From the NCBI GenBank assembly GCA_963843945.1, contig CAWJMF010000002.1, positions 2,232,001 through 2,296,000 of the forward strand: DNA of 64,000 bases, written 5' to 3'. Below the pieces are notes generated by a model. That model did not search any database and was not told where the DNA came from. It worked only from the letters and a program-made list of their open reading frames with translations. A program made the position numbers and the translations under genes. This DNA is from CAWJMF01 sp963843945. GTDB taxonomy: Bacteria > Vulcanimicrobiota > Vulcanimicrobiia > Vulcanimicrobiales > Vulcanimicrobiaceae. This document shows positions 1 through 8,135 of this stretch, piece after piece (positions within the stretch are counted from its first letter, which is position 1; the number at the start of each line of letters is the position of its first letter).

Positions 1-1385
1 CACTTTGTCCGAGGCGCGCCTTCCGACGTTGAGGATCTTGCCGCGCAGCGGCAGGATCGCTTGCGTGTCGGAAGTCGCGTCCGCCTCTTGGCCGTTCCGC
101 CGGCCGAGTCGCCCTCGACGAGGAACAGTCTCGCTCGTGGCGCGGGTCCTTGTCGGTGCAATCGACGAGTTTGCCCGGGAGGCCGCTGCCGTCGAGGGCG
201 TTCTTGCGCCGCGACAGGTCGCGCGCTTTCTTGGCGGCTTCGCGCGCCCGCTGCGCCTGGCATCGCACTTCTCGACGATCGCTCGCGCGAACTTCGGATT
301 CTCTTCGAAGAAGAAGTCGAGGCGCTCGCCGACCAGCCCGTAAACGATGCTGCGAACTTTCGCGTTGCCGAGCTTGGTCTTCGTCTGACCTTCGAATTGC
401 GGCTCCTGCAGTTTCACCGAGACGATCGCGGTGAGCCCTTCCATGCAGTCGTCGGTCGAAAGCGTTGCCCTCGGACTCCTTGAGCAGCCCGCGCTTGCGC
501 GCGTAGGAGTTGATCTCGTTGGCGACCGCCGTGCGAAAGCCGAGCAGGTGCATCCCGCCTTCGATCGTGTTGATGTTGTTGGCGAAGGAGAAGATCGTTT
601 CGGTATAGCTGTCGGCCCACTGCAGCGCGCACTCGACGTCGACGCCCTCGCGCTCGCCGTTCGTCGAGATGATCGGATGCAGCGGATCTTTCTTCTCGTT
701 GAGGTGCTCGACGAACGAGATGATGCCGCCTTCGTACATGAAGGTTCGCTCTTTGAGCTCCTCGCCGCGTTCGTCGCGCAGCGTGATCGAGAGGCCGCGG
801 TTGAGGAACGCGAGCTCGCGCAGGCGCTTTTGCAGGATGTCCCAGTGGAAATCGAGCGTCTCGAAGACCTCGCGGTCCGGCAAGAACCACTGGTAGGTGC
901 CGGTGCCCTCGGCTTTGCCGACGACCTTGAGCTTTTGCACCGTCTCGCCGCGCTCGAAGCGGATCTCGTAGAGCTTGCCGTCGCGCTTGACGCGCGTGAT
1001 CATCTTTTCCGAGAGCGCGTTGACGACCGAGATGCCGACGCCGTGCAGGCCGCCGGAAACCTTATAGCCGCCCTTGCCGAACTTGCCGCCCGCGTGCAGA
1101 ATCGTCATCGCGACCTCGACCGCGGGCAGCTGCTACTCGGGCTGCATGTCGACCGGGATGCCGCGGCCGTCGTCCTCGACCGAGCACGATCCGTCCTTGT
1201 ACAGGACCACCGTGATCTTCGTGGCGCATGCCGGCGAGCGCTTCGTCGACGGAGTTGTCCACGACTTCGTAGACGAGCTGGTGTAAGCCCCGTTCGGCCG
1301 TGTTACCGATGTACATGCCGGGGCGCTTGCGAACCGCTTCGAGTCCTTTGAGGACCTCGATTTGTTCGCCGGTATAATCGTTCAT
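1..1385 (-). CDS. gyrB: DNA gyrase subunit B, partial and with a disrupted reading frame
   Basis: GyrB is the ATPase subunit of DNA gyrase, which introduces negative supercoils. The ATG at 1385-1383 opens a typical N-terminus (EVLKGLEAVRKRPGMYIG, then YEVVDNSVDEALAG). In other frames the ATP-lid region LHAGGKFGKGGYKVSGGLHG and the toprim motif LFLVEGDSAGG follow, so the whole N-terminal half is present. The frame is broken near 1229, 459, 262, 132, 92 and 79, and an in-frame TAG lies at 1135-1133, just before the LHAGGKF motif. The C-terminal part lies beyond the left edge. It starts 8 nt after the dciA-like gene, in the order dnaA-dnaN-recF-dciA-gyrB. Such dense breaks in a single-copy essential gene at the end of the sequence suggest base-calling errors rather than a pseudogene. 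Confidence 0.9.
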
Positions 1386-1393
1386 CGATTTGT

Positions 1394-2225
1394 TTACTTC
1401 GACGAATCGGTTCGCGGGCCCCACAGCAGCGCTTCGAGTTCGTCGCCGAGCAGATTGCGCACCACCGCCGGTGTGATCCGGTCGGGCGCCAAACCTGACT
1501 GCAAAAGGACGTACGAGCTTGCAATGGCGCGTTCGCGGTGGCCGGAGCTCAGACGTTTGGCGAAGCGAGCGCGCTGCAGCGTCGTCCACCAGCGCTGTAG
1601 CAACTGGCGCCGCGCACGGTCGTATTCGGCCCGGTCCAGACCCTCGACTTGCGCGCGAATCTCTCCGAACGCAAGCCACGGCGCCGCAAAGAGAATCCGC
1701 TGAACCGCCTCGCTCCGCGTGCGCTCCAGAGCACCGGCGCAGGGCGCGCAGAGCCCGGGGCCGTCGTCCTCGAGCGGAATCCCGCACCCGTCGCACACGC
1801 GCGGCGCGCGGCCGCGCAGCGCGGCGACGCGCCGGCGCAAACGCTCGAGGGCTTCCCGCGCATCGGCGGCCGGCGGCGGCTCGCTCCCGCGCGGGCGTGC
1901 GGCGGTTGCGGCGCGCGCCCCGGCGGAGCGCGCCGGCCGGCGCACCGTCCCGACGCGGAAGGCGATCCGCTCGATCTTCCGGCCTTCCGGCAAGGCCGCC
2001 AGCCCGCTCAAAATTTGCGGCGCGAGCAGGTGCAGCTGGTTGCTCCAGGCACTCGAGCGCGTAGTCACGATCAAGGTCGAGCCCGCGAGTTCGAGCGGCG
2101 CCGCATTTTCGGCGACGCGCTCGCCCACGATACCGCCCCAGGCCGCACCGATCGCGCCGAGCGGCTCGCCGGGCGCGACGGCTCGGCTTCCAGGCGTCGA
2201 CGACGCTGCGCAGCGGGCGAAGCAT
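1394..2225 (-). CDS. dciA: DUF721/DciA-like protein with a zinc-ribbon insertion, one frameshift
   Basis: DUF721 (DciA) proteins load or recruit the replicative helicase in bacteria that lack DnaC/DnaI. The start ATG (MLRPLRSVVDAW) overlaps the recF stop as TGATG. After a one-base shift near 2180 the protein continues with GIVGERVAENAAPLEL and WSNQLHLLAPQIL, the usual DUF721 core. The family position between recF and gyrB is classical. Unusually, a four-cysteine ribbon (CDGC, then CAPC 12 residues later) follows the core, and then an alpha-helical tail of about 110 residues. Total length is about 276 aa, longer than many single-domain DciA proteins. The nucleotide length is one base more than a multiple of three, which fits a single inserted base. 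The DciA function is inferred from family and context. Confidence 0.8.
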
Positions 2226-3324
2226 CAGGCGACCTCGCGCAGCGTCGCGGCTTCGACGCGGTAGGTCGCGGCGACCGGCAGATCGAGTTCGCTCGTCGTC
2301 GTGATGAAGGCTTGCTCGACGTCGCTCACCGCGCGCAACAGTGCGTGCTGGCGCGTGCGATCGAGTTCCGAAAGCACGTCGTCGAGCAAGAGAATCGGGG
2401 CTTCGCCGCCGCGCAGCGACATGAGCGCGTATTCCGCCACTTTTAGCGCCAGCACGGCGGTGCGCTGTTGGCCCTGCGAGCCGAACGCCGCCAGCGCTTT
2501 GCCGTCGAGCCGGAACTCGAGGTCGTCGCGATGCGGCCCGACCAGCGCCGACTTGCGCAGCGCTTCGGCCGCCCGCTGCGCAGCGAGCCGCGCGCGAAAG
2601 GCCGCTTCCGCGCCGCCCGGCGTCGCCGCCTCGAAGGGCACGTTCGGCGCGTAGTGCAGCTCCAGATCGCCTTCCGCGCCGCCGATCCAGGCGTGGTGCG
2701 CGGCCGCGCGCTTGTGCGCCGAGGACTTCGACGTACGCGCGGCGCGCGAGCATCAGCTTCGCGCCGAGCGCGACGAGGCGTTCGTCGTACGTCGCGAGCA
2801 AGTCGGCGTCGAGCGGCCCGGCGCTCCGCAGCAAGGCGCTCTTCTGCGACACGTAGGCGCCGTACGACGCGAGGTCCGCGTAGTACGACGGGACTTTCTT
2901 GCGAGAGGGCCGCGTTGAGAAACGCGCGCCGCAAGGCCGGCGCTCCGGCCACCAGCTGCAAGTGCGCGGGCACGAACGTCACGACGCGCAAACGCCCGAG
3001 GTACGCCGCGTAGCGCACGCTTTGCCCGTTGAGCGCATAGAGTTTGCGCGTGCCGCTCGCGCTCGCGGTCAAGGTGCACGAGAGGCGCACGCTGCCCGCG
3101 CGCAGCCGCGCTTCGCCGCTGAGGCTCGCGCTCGCATAACCGTCGCGAATGAGTTCGCCCTCGCGCGCGGTGCGAAACGACTTCCCCGTGCCGAGCAAGC
3201 CGATCGCCTCGAGCAGGTTGCTCTTGCCTTGCGCGTTCGGGCCGGCCAGCACGTTGAGACCGGGCGGCGGACGGAATTCGAGGGTCGCGTAGTTGCGCAC
3301 GTTGACTAAGCTCAACTGCGTCAA
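2225..3324 (-). CDS. recF: DNA replication/repair protein RecF, two frameshifts
   Basis: RecF is an SMC-like ATPase that helps load RecA at gapped DNA. The start at 3324 gives MTQLSLVNVRNYATLEF and a Walker A motif GPNAQGKSN around residues 29-37. The protein leaves frame near 2900 and again near 2706, then resumes with WIGGAEGDLELHYAPNVPFE, VGPHRDDLEF and the ABC signature/Walker B region (SQGQQRTAVLALKVAEY, ILLLDDVLSELD). Corrected length is about 365 aa, normal for RecF. The span exceeds a multiple of three by two bases, matching two single-base insertions. It lies 16 nt downstream of dnaN and its stop overlaps the dciA-like start. Confidence 0.92.
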
Positions 3325-3340
3325 CGTCAGGCGCGAACCC

Positions 3341-4463
3341 TCACTGCCGCAGGGGCATGAGGACGTACATTTGCTGCACGCCTTCGGCTTCGTCCGAGGG
3401 ACGGATCGCCGCCGGCGAGAGCGGTCCTAAAAATTCGATTGCGATCTGCGGCGCATCGACGTGCGAGAGTATTTCGACCAGATAGCGCGCGTTGAAAGCG
3501 ATCGTCAAATCCTCACCGGTCTGTTCGACCTCGAGCTCCTCGTGCGCGTTTCCGGTGGTATCGCTATTGGCGGTGATGATCAACTGCTGACCCGACACGC
3601 TCATCTTGACCATGCTGGCGCGGTCGCCCGCGACGAGTTCGGCGCGGCGCAGACTCGACATCAGCGCGCTCGTGTTGACCGTGACCGCGCGATCGAACTG
3701 CGCCGGAATGACTTGGCCGTAGTTGGGATACTGTCCGTCGACGAGCCGCACCACGATCGAGGTGTTAGCCGCAGCGAAGGCCAGCTGGTTGCCGGCCGGC
3801 CCGAGCGCCGAGACTTCGACGGTCTCGGCCCCGCCGAGGTTGCGAGCCGCTTCGTTGAGCGCACGCGACGGGACGATGTACTTGATCGTCCCTTCGTCCT
3901 CGACGCCGCGCGCCAGCGTGGTCTGCCACTTCGCGAGCCGATACCCGTCGGTCGCGACCATCGTCAGCTTGTCGCCGCTGATCTCCAGCAGCGTGCCCAT
4001 CAGGACGGCGCCGCGCGCCTCTTCGCTCGAGGCCGCGAAGATCGTCGCCGCGACGCCTTCGCGAAAGCGCTTCGCATCGATCGCGAAGGACGTGCCTTTT
4101 TGCGACGACGGCAGCGGCGGATATTCGTCGGCGGGTAAGGCGTGAAAATCGTAGTTCGAGCGTTCGCACTTGACGCTGGCGCGCGTCGGCGTGCCGGAAA
4201 GCTCGACGATGCCCGGCGGCAGGTTGGCCAGATAGCCCGCTGAAGAGTTTGGCCGGCACCGTTACGCTGCCCGCTTCTTGGATCTCGGCCGGGAAGAGAT
4301 GCTCCAGCGTTAGTTCGAGGTCGGTGGCTCGCACGCGAATCGCGTCGTCGGTTGCGGTAAGCAGGACGTTGCCGAGGATCGGAACGGTCGAGTGCGAGGG
4401 CACGATCTTACTCGCCGCGCCGACCGCCCCCGCGATGTCTTTGGTGCTACACGAGAACTTCAC
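3341..4463 (-). CDS. dnaN: DNA polymerase III beta sliding clamp, one frameshift
   Basis: DnaN forms the ring-shaped processivity clamp of DNA polymerase III. The GTG at 4463-4461 opens with MKFSCSTKDIAGAV and continues through PILGNVLLTATDDAIRV. One extra base in a G run near 4237 shifts the frame; reading resumes with GYLANLPPGIVELSG and runs to VQQMYVLMPLRQ at 3341. The C-terminus MPLR is the usual clamp ending. Corrected length is about 373 aa, normal for the family. It follows dnaA in the dnaA-dnaN-recF run. The start codon overlaps the stop of a 16-codon upstream ORF, so its translation may be coupled to that ORF. Confidence 0.93.
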
Positions 4464-4510
4464 ACCGCACGCCCCTGTCGTTGCATTTGGTCCACCGGTG
4501 AGGCTGCCAT
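4460..4510 (-). CDS. short upstream ORF (16 aa) overlapping the dnaN start
   Basis: ATG at 4510 reads MAASPVDQMQRQGRAV and stops with a TGA that overlaps the dnaN GTG start as GTGTGA. A strong ribosome-binding site AAAGGAG lies 5 nt before the ATG, whereas dnaN itself has no clear site. The peptide resembles no family I know. It could be a coupling leader that brings ribosomes to dnaN. It could also be chance, since it is so short. Confidence 0.35.
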   Translation of the reverse strand: MAASPVDQMQRQGRAV

Positions 4511-4515
4511 CGGGG

Positions 4516-4528
4516 CTCCTTTAGTATA
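4516..4528 (-). promoter_or_regulatory. -10 element (TATACT) and Shine-Dalgarno upstream of dnaN
   Basis: On the minus strand TATACT (4528-4523) is followed directly by AAAGGAG (4522-4516). TATACT is a perfect or near-perfect -10 box for a sigma-70-type factor. No good -35 hexamer is seen 17 nt upstream. If transcription began about 7 nt after the -10, the transcript would have almost no leader. Confidence 0.4.
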
Positions 4529-4745
4529 AAGAACGTTCGTCGTAGTAGTAGTAAGGCGGTGCATTGCGGGGAGAAGCGAGGAAACGCCGCTCGGGCGGGG
4601 CGCCGCGCGCCCGATAAACTGTGCAAGCTCTTCGATGGTCTTTACACATCTCCACCGGAGGGCGCGCGGACGAACGTTTATCCACGTTAGATGGAGCGCC
4701 CTGTACAGCGCCCCACAGAGGCTGCGAACAAGCCGCCCGGGTCGT
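4529..4745. other. dnaA-dnaN intergenic region with one DnaA-box-like site
   Basis: This non-coding stretch separates the dnaN promoter from the dnaA stop. It holds TTATCCACG at 4678-4686, an 8/9 match to the DnaA box TTATCCACA. No other gene or clear terminator is visible. In some bacteria the dnaA-dnaN gap carries part of a bipartite origin, which is only a possibility here. Confidence 0.4.
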
Positions 4746-6113
4746 TTATTCGCTCTGGCAGAGGGCCATGAGGGAACGGACCTTGTTGCGATACGCCTCG
4801 TCGACCGCCATCTGATGCTTGACTTTGTCGCGCGCGTACATGACCGTGGTGTGATCTTTCTTGGCGAATTCGCGCGCGATCTGAGGCAGCGAATTGTCGG
4901 TTAATTCGGTGGCCAAATACATCGCGATCTGGCGCGGCGCGGCGATGCGCTGGTCGCGGCGCTGATGATCCATCTCCTTGACGGTGAGGCCGTGGGCCTT
5001 GGCGACCCGTTCTTTGATAATGGCCACGGTGATGCGCCGGGCCGGTGCGGACGCGACGACGTTCTTGAGGACGTCGGCGGCGAGCTCGGCCGTGATGGCG
5101 GACTTGGTCAGCGAAGCGAAAGCCACGACCCGGATCAGCGCACCCTCGAGCTCGCGGATGTTCGAGGGAATTACTTTCGCGATGAACGAGGTGACGTCGT
5201 CGGGGACCGGGATCTTCTCGGACTCGGCCTTCTTGCGCAGGATCGCTTCGCGGGTTTCGAGGTCGGGCGGCTGGATGTCGGTCAGGAGGCCCCACTCGAA
5301 ACGCGAACGCAGCCGGCTTTCCAGCGTCTGAATCTCCTTGGGAGGCCGATCGCTCGAGATGACCAGCTGACGCTGGGCCTCGTGCAGGGAGTTAAACGTA
5401 TGGAAAAACTCCTCTTGGGTTTGCTCCTTGCCCTCGAGGAATTGAATGTCGTCGATCAAGAGGACGTCGACGTGCCGGTACTTATTGCGGAACTCGACGG
5501 TTTGATTGTTTTTGATCGCGATGATGAATTCGTTGGTGAACTTCTCGCTCGAGACGTACACGATGTTGGCGTCGGGCGTGCGGCTCAGAACGCGGTGGCC
5601 GATGGCGTGCATGAGGTGCGTCTTGCCGAGGCCGACGCCGCCGTACAGGAACAGCGGGTTGTACGCCTTGGCGGGCGCTTCGGCGACCGCTTGAGCGGCG
5701 GCATGGGCGAACCGGTTGGAGTTTCCCACGACGAACTCTTCGAAGCTGTAGCGCGGGTTGAGGTTGCCGTGTCGAATGTCTTCGGTCGCGCCGCGCAGGG
5801 CCGCCGCATGGGCCTCCGCGGGGCTTTCGGCGGCGGAGACGGCATCGGCGGCGACCACGAAGCGAAGCGTGATCTCCTCGCCCAGCAGCTCGGCCAGAAC
5901 TTCGGAAATGTCGGCCTTGAGCCGGTTCTCGACCCAGTCGCGAGCGAACGGGCTCTGCACGGAAAGCACGATCTCGGCGCCGTTGAGGGCGACCAAGCGA
6001 ATCGGCTTCAACCACATTTCGAAGATCGGCTTGGAGTACTTGCGCTCGAGCGCATCGAGCGCAGAGATCCACAACTCGTTTGAAATGCCGGTTTGTCCGA
6101 CCGCTACGCCCAT
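4746..6113 (-). CDS. dnaA: chromosomal replication initiator DnaA
   Basis: DnaA binds DnaA boxes and opens the origin. The 455-aa protein is intact and starts at ATG 6113 (MGVAVGQTGISNELW). Domain I is followed by a linker, then AAA+ domain III with Walker A GGVGLGKTHLMHAIG near residue 155 and Walker B VLLIDDIQFL near residue 215. The C-terminal domain IV carries the DNA-binding signature DHTTVMYARDKVK near residue 415. It lies upstream of dnaN on the same strand and faces away from rpmH across the oriC candidate. An upstream in-frame extension to 6248 exists but does not match the family N-terminus. Confidence 0.97.
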   Translation of the reverse strand: MGVAVGQTGISNELWISALDALERKYSKPIFEMWLKPIRLVALNGAEIVLSVQSPFARDWVENRLKADISEVLAELLGEEITLRFVVAADAVSAAESPAEAHAAALRGATEDIRHGNLNPRYSFEEFVVGNSNRFAHAAAQAVAEAPAKAYNPLFLYGGVGLGKTHLMHAIGHRVLSRTPDANIVYVSSEKFTNEFIIAIKNNQTVEFRNKYRHVDVLLIDDIQFLEGKEQTQEEFFHTFNSLHEAQRQLVISSDRPPKEIQTLESRLRSRFEWGLLTDIQPPDLETREAILRKKAESEKIPVPDDVTSFIAKVIPSNIRELEGALIRVVAFASLTKSAITAELAADVLKNVVASAPARRITVAIIKERVAKAHGLTVKEMDHQRRDQRIAAPRQIAMYLATELTDNSLPQIAREFAKKDHTTVMYARDKVKHQMAVDEAYRNKVRSLMALCQSE

Positions 6114-6513
6114 AGAACTTGACCGCCTTAGCAAAATTTTTCTCGGCCAAACGCGCGTCCGCGGACGCACTGAAAGCCCGAGAATGAGGACGAACGATTG
6201 GAGGGCCACCCCCGCAATCCTCCGCTCGTTCTCCACGGACTTATGCACTTATGCACAGCTGGGGCGTTTCGGACAATTGTAGGAACGACGGCCCTTTGCG
6301 GCGCTGGAGCGAAACTCGTCCACAAGCCGGAAAACGGCGCAAAGGGGTACGGCGAGGGTCTCCGCCGAGCCGGAAGAGGCCCGGTTCTCCACAGAGCTGT
6401 CCACAGGTGTGGACAATTTGGGAAACGTTCGCATTTGAGGCCAAGAGCGTTGACGCGCTCGCCCGCTTACGGCTATACTCTGGTGCCTTCTTTTCCAGTC
6501 GGAGTCAATCAGA
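6114..6513. other. oriC: putative chromosomal origin (oriC) between dnaA and rpmH
   Basis: This 400-bp non-coding region lies at the divergence of the dnaA and rpmH operons. It contains DnaA-box-like 9-mers: TTCTCCACG 6229-6237, TTATGCACT 6241-6249, TTATGCACA 6249-6257 (fits TTATNCACA), TCGTCCACA 6316-6324, TTCTCCACA 6385-6393, CTGTCCACA 6397-6405, and TTGTCCACA on the minus strand at 6416-6408. The last two face each other as a near-palindrome. A short AT-rich stretch (GCAAAATTTTTCTC, 6131-6144) could help unwinding. The clustering and location support an origin; no GC-skew calculation was done. Confidence 0.75.
6450..6479 (+). promoter_or_regulatory. promoter of the rpmH operon
   Basis: TTGACG (6450-6455) and TATACT (6474-6479) are separated by 18 nt, a good sigma-70-type promoter. 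It sits 34 nt upstream of the rpmH start and overlaps the right edge of the oriC candidate. Confidence 0.7.
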
Positions 6514-6648
6514 GTGAAACGGACCTTTCAGCCCCATAACCGGCGCCGCAAGCGCGTCCACGGCTTCCTCGAGCGCATGTCGACCGCCGATGGCCGCAGC
6601 GTGATCGCGCGCCGCCGCAAGAAGGGCCGCAAGCGCCTCACCGCTTAG
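6514..6648 (+). CDS. rpmH: 50S ribosomal protein bL34
   Basis: This 44-aa highly basic protein of the large ribosomal subunit starts at GTG 6514 (read as MKRTFQPHNRRRKRVHGF). It ends in RRRKKGRKRLTA with a TAG stop. Sequence and length are those of bL34. A GGAG at 6501-6504 serves as ribosome-binding site. It is the first gene of the plus-strand run, directly after the promoter and 2 nt before rnpA. Confidence 0.95.
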   Translation: MKRTFQPHNRRRKRVHGFLERMSTADGRSVIARRRKKGRKRLTA

Positions 6649-6650
6649 CC

Positions 6651-6986
6651 GTGCGTTGGTTCGATCGCTTGCGCCGCTCGAGCGAGATAACGCTGGTGCG
6701 CCGCAAGGGCCGCCGCGCTTCGGCGCCGACGCTTTCGCTGTTCGCGCTGCCTTCCGCCGGCGAGCGCGTCGCGGCCGGCGTCACCGTCTCAAAAGCCGTG
6801 GGCGGAGCCGTCACCCGGAATCTCGTGCGGCGGCGCATCCTCGGCGTGCTCGACGGCTTGAGCGAGCGGCCCCAAGGTTTGCGGCTGCTGTTCGTCGCCA
6901 AGCCGGAGGCGGCGAGCGAGAGTTACGCGCGGCTCGCCGCCGACGTCGCCGCGGCGCTGGCGGGCGCGCGCCCGGCGAAGCGCTAG
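6651..6986 (+). CDS. rnpA: ribonuclease P protein component
   Basis: RnpA is the basic protein subunit of RNase P, which trims tRNA 5' ends. The 111-aa ORF starts at GTG 6651 (MRWFDRLRRSSEITLVRRKG). It has the family core GVTVSKAVGGAVTRNLVRRR, equivalent to the RNR basic helix of RnpA. It lies 2 nt after rpmH and 3 nt before yidD, the conserved rpmH-rnpA-yidD-yidC order. Sequence conservation is modest, as usual for RnpA. Confidence 0.9.
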   Translation: MRWFDRLRRSSEITLVRRKGRRASAPTLSLFALPSAGERVAAGVTVSKAVGGAVTRNLVRRRILGVLDGLSERPQGLRLLFVAKPEAASESYARLAADVAAALAGARPAKR

Positions 6987-6989
6987 TTT

Positions 6990-7199
6990 ATGCGTTGGGT
7001 CTTGGCGGGGATGATCGTCGCCTACCGGAAAACGATCTCTCCGCTCTACCGGCCATGCTGCCGGTTCTACCCGACCTGCTCGCAGTACGCGAAGGAGGCG
7101 GTGTTGAAACACGGGACTTTGCGCGGCGTATACTTGGCCGCCCATCGCATCGTCCGCTGTAATCCGTGGAATCCTGGGGGCGTCGATCTCGTCCCGTAG
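6990..7199 (+). CDS. yidD: membrane protein insertion efficiency factor YidD
   Basis: This 69-aa protein starts at ATG 6990. It shows the YidD signature: an amphipathic N-terminus (AYRKTISPLY), conserved cysteines in CCRFYPTCSQYAKEA, and the HRIVRCNPWNPGGVDLVP ending. YidD aids insertion of membrane proteins by YidC. The position between rnpA and yidC is the standard one. Confidence 0.95.
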   Translation: MRWVLAGMIVAYRKTISPLYRPCCRFYPTCSQYAKEAVLKHGTLRGVYLAAHRIVRCNPWNPGGVDLVP

Positions 7200-7220
7200 A
7201 TCATCCGGAAAGGCTGTCCC

Positions 7221-8099
7221 TTGGAGCTCCCGTTGACCCCGCTGCTGGCCACGAATTGGTTTCTGGATCCGTTCGTGCACGGCTTGTCGGTCGTCTTGAC
7301 CGCGATCCACGCCGTCGTGCCCAACTACGGCTGGAGTTTGATCATCTTGGCGTTTCTCGTGAAGCTGGTCTTTTGGCCGCTCAACACGATGCAGTTCAAG
7401 TCGATGCTCAAAACGCAGCAGCTGCAGCCCAAGATGACGGCGCTCAAAGAGCGCTTCAAGAACGACAAAGAGCGCCTCAACCAAGAGACGATGGCGCTCT
7501 ACAAAGAATCGGGCGTGAACCCGGCCGCCGGCTGTCTGCCCATGCTCGTGCAGATGCCGATTCTCGTCAGCATGTACTGGCTCGGGATCAGCGACAAGAA
7601 GCTGTTCTCGAGCGAAGGCTGGCTCTGGATCGGCTCGCCGATGGCGGCGCAGGTTCCCCACAACATTCTCGCTGCGAGTCTCGCGCAACCCGACTACGTC
7701 TTGCTCGCGCTCTACATCGTCTCGATGTACTTCAGCGTGCGCTCGACCACGCCGGCGATCGATCCGCAGCAAGCGCAACAGCAAAAGATCATGGCCTTCA
7801 TCTCGCCCGTGATGATCGGCTATTTCGCGTTCAAATACGTCTTTCCGTCGGCGCTCGTGCTGTACTGGCTGTTCTTGAACATCTTCACGATGGCGCAACA
7901 GCTGTACCTCATCAACAAGTACCACACCAATCCCGGATCCGTCGGGCCGCATCCCGAAGCCGCCGCCGCGCCGGCGCTCAAAAGCGCCTCGGCAAACGGT
8001 GCGCTCGCATCGACCAACGGCAGCGCAGCGCCGCAAGACGGCGCCGGTTCGAAGAGCGGCTCGCGTGCCGCGCGCCGGCGCCGCAGTTCGCGCCGTTAA
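7221..8099 (+). CDS. yidC: membrane protein insertase YidC/OxaA
   Basis: YidC inserts proteins into the inner membrane. The 292-aa ORF starts at TTG 7221 with a GGAAAGG site 7 nt upstream. Membrane segments include WSLIILAFLVKLVFWPL, MLVQMPILVSMYWLGI, YVLLALYIVSMYF and ALVLYWLFLNIF. The hydrophilic groove region has QLQPKMTALKERFKNDKERL, and the NPAAGCLPMLVQMPI motif is typical. It is the short form without the large periplasmic domain of proteobacterial YidC. The tail after residue 240 is low-complexity Ala/Ser and ends in a basic RRRRSSRR, as in many YidC proteins that contact ribosomes. Confidence 0.93.
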   Translation: MELPLTPLLATNWFLDPFVHGLSVVLTAIHAVVPNYGWSLIILAFLVKLVFWPLNTMQFKSMLKTQQLQPKMTALKERFKNDKERLNQETMALYKESGVNPAAGCLPMLVQMPILVSMYWLGISDKKLFSSEGWLWIGSPMAAQVPHNILAASLAQPDYVLLALYIVSMYFSVRSTTPAIDPQQAQQQKIMAFISPVMIGYFAFKYVFPSALVLYWLFLNIFTMAQQLYLINKYHTNPGSVGPHPEAAAAPALKSASANGALASTNGSAAPQDGAGSKSGSRAARRRRSSRR

Positions 8100-8135
8100 A
8101 AGTTTTCTCAAACACCAAGGAGTGACACGCACCTG

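Noticed and set aside
1133..1135. In-frame TAG in gyrB as recoding (pyrrolysine or read-through)
   Set aside because: TAG is used as an ordinary stop for rpmH, yidD and others here, and the same gene has several frameshifts, so a base error is simpler.
4230..4245. Programmed frameshifting in dnaN, recF or rsmG
   Set aside because: No slippery heptamer with a downstream structure or internal Shine-Dalgarno is consistently present, and unrelated genes show the same one-base insertions.
5758..6282. Plus-strand ORF across the dnaA start and into the origin candidate
   Set aside because: It is antisense to dnaA and has no recognisable domain; the origin region is better explained as non-coding.
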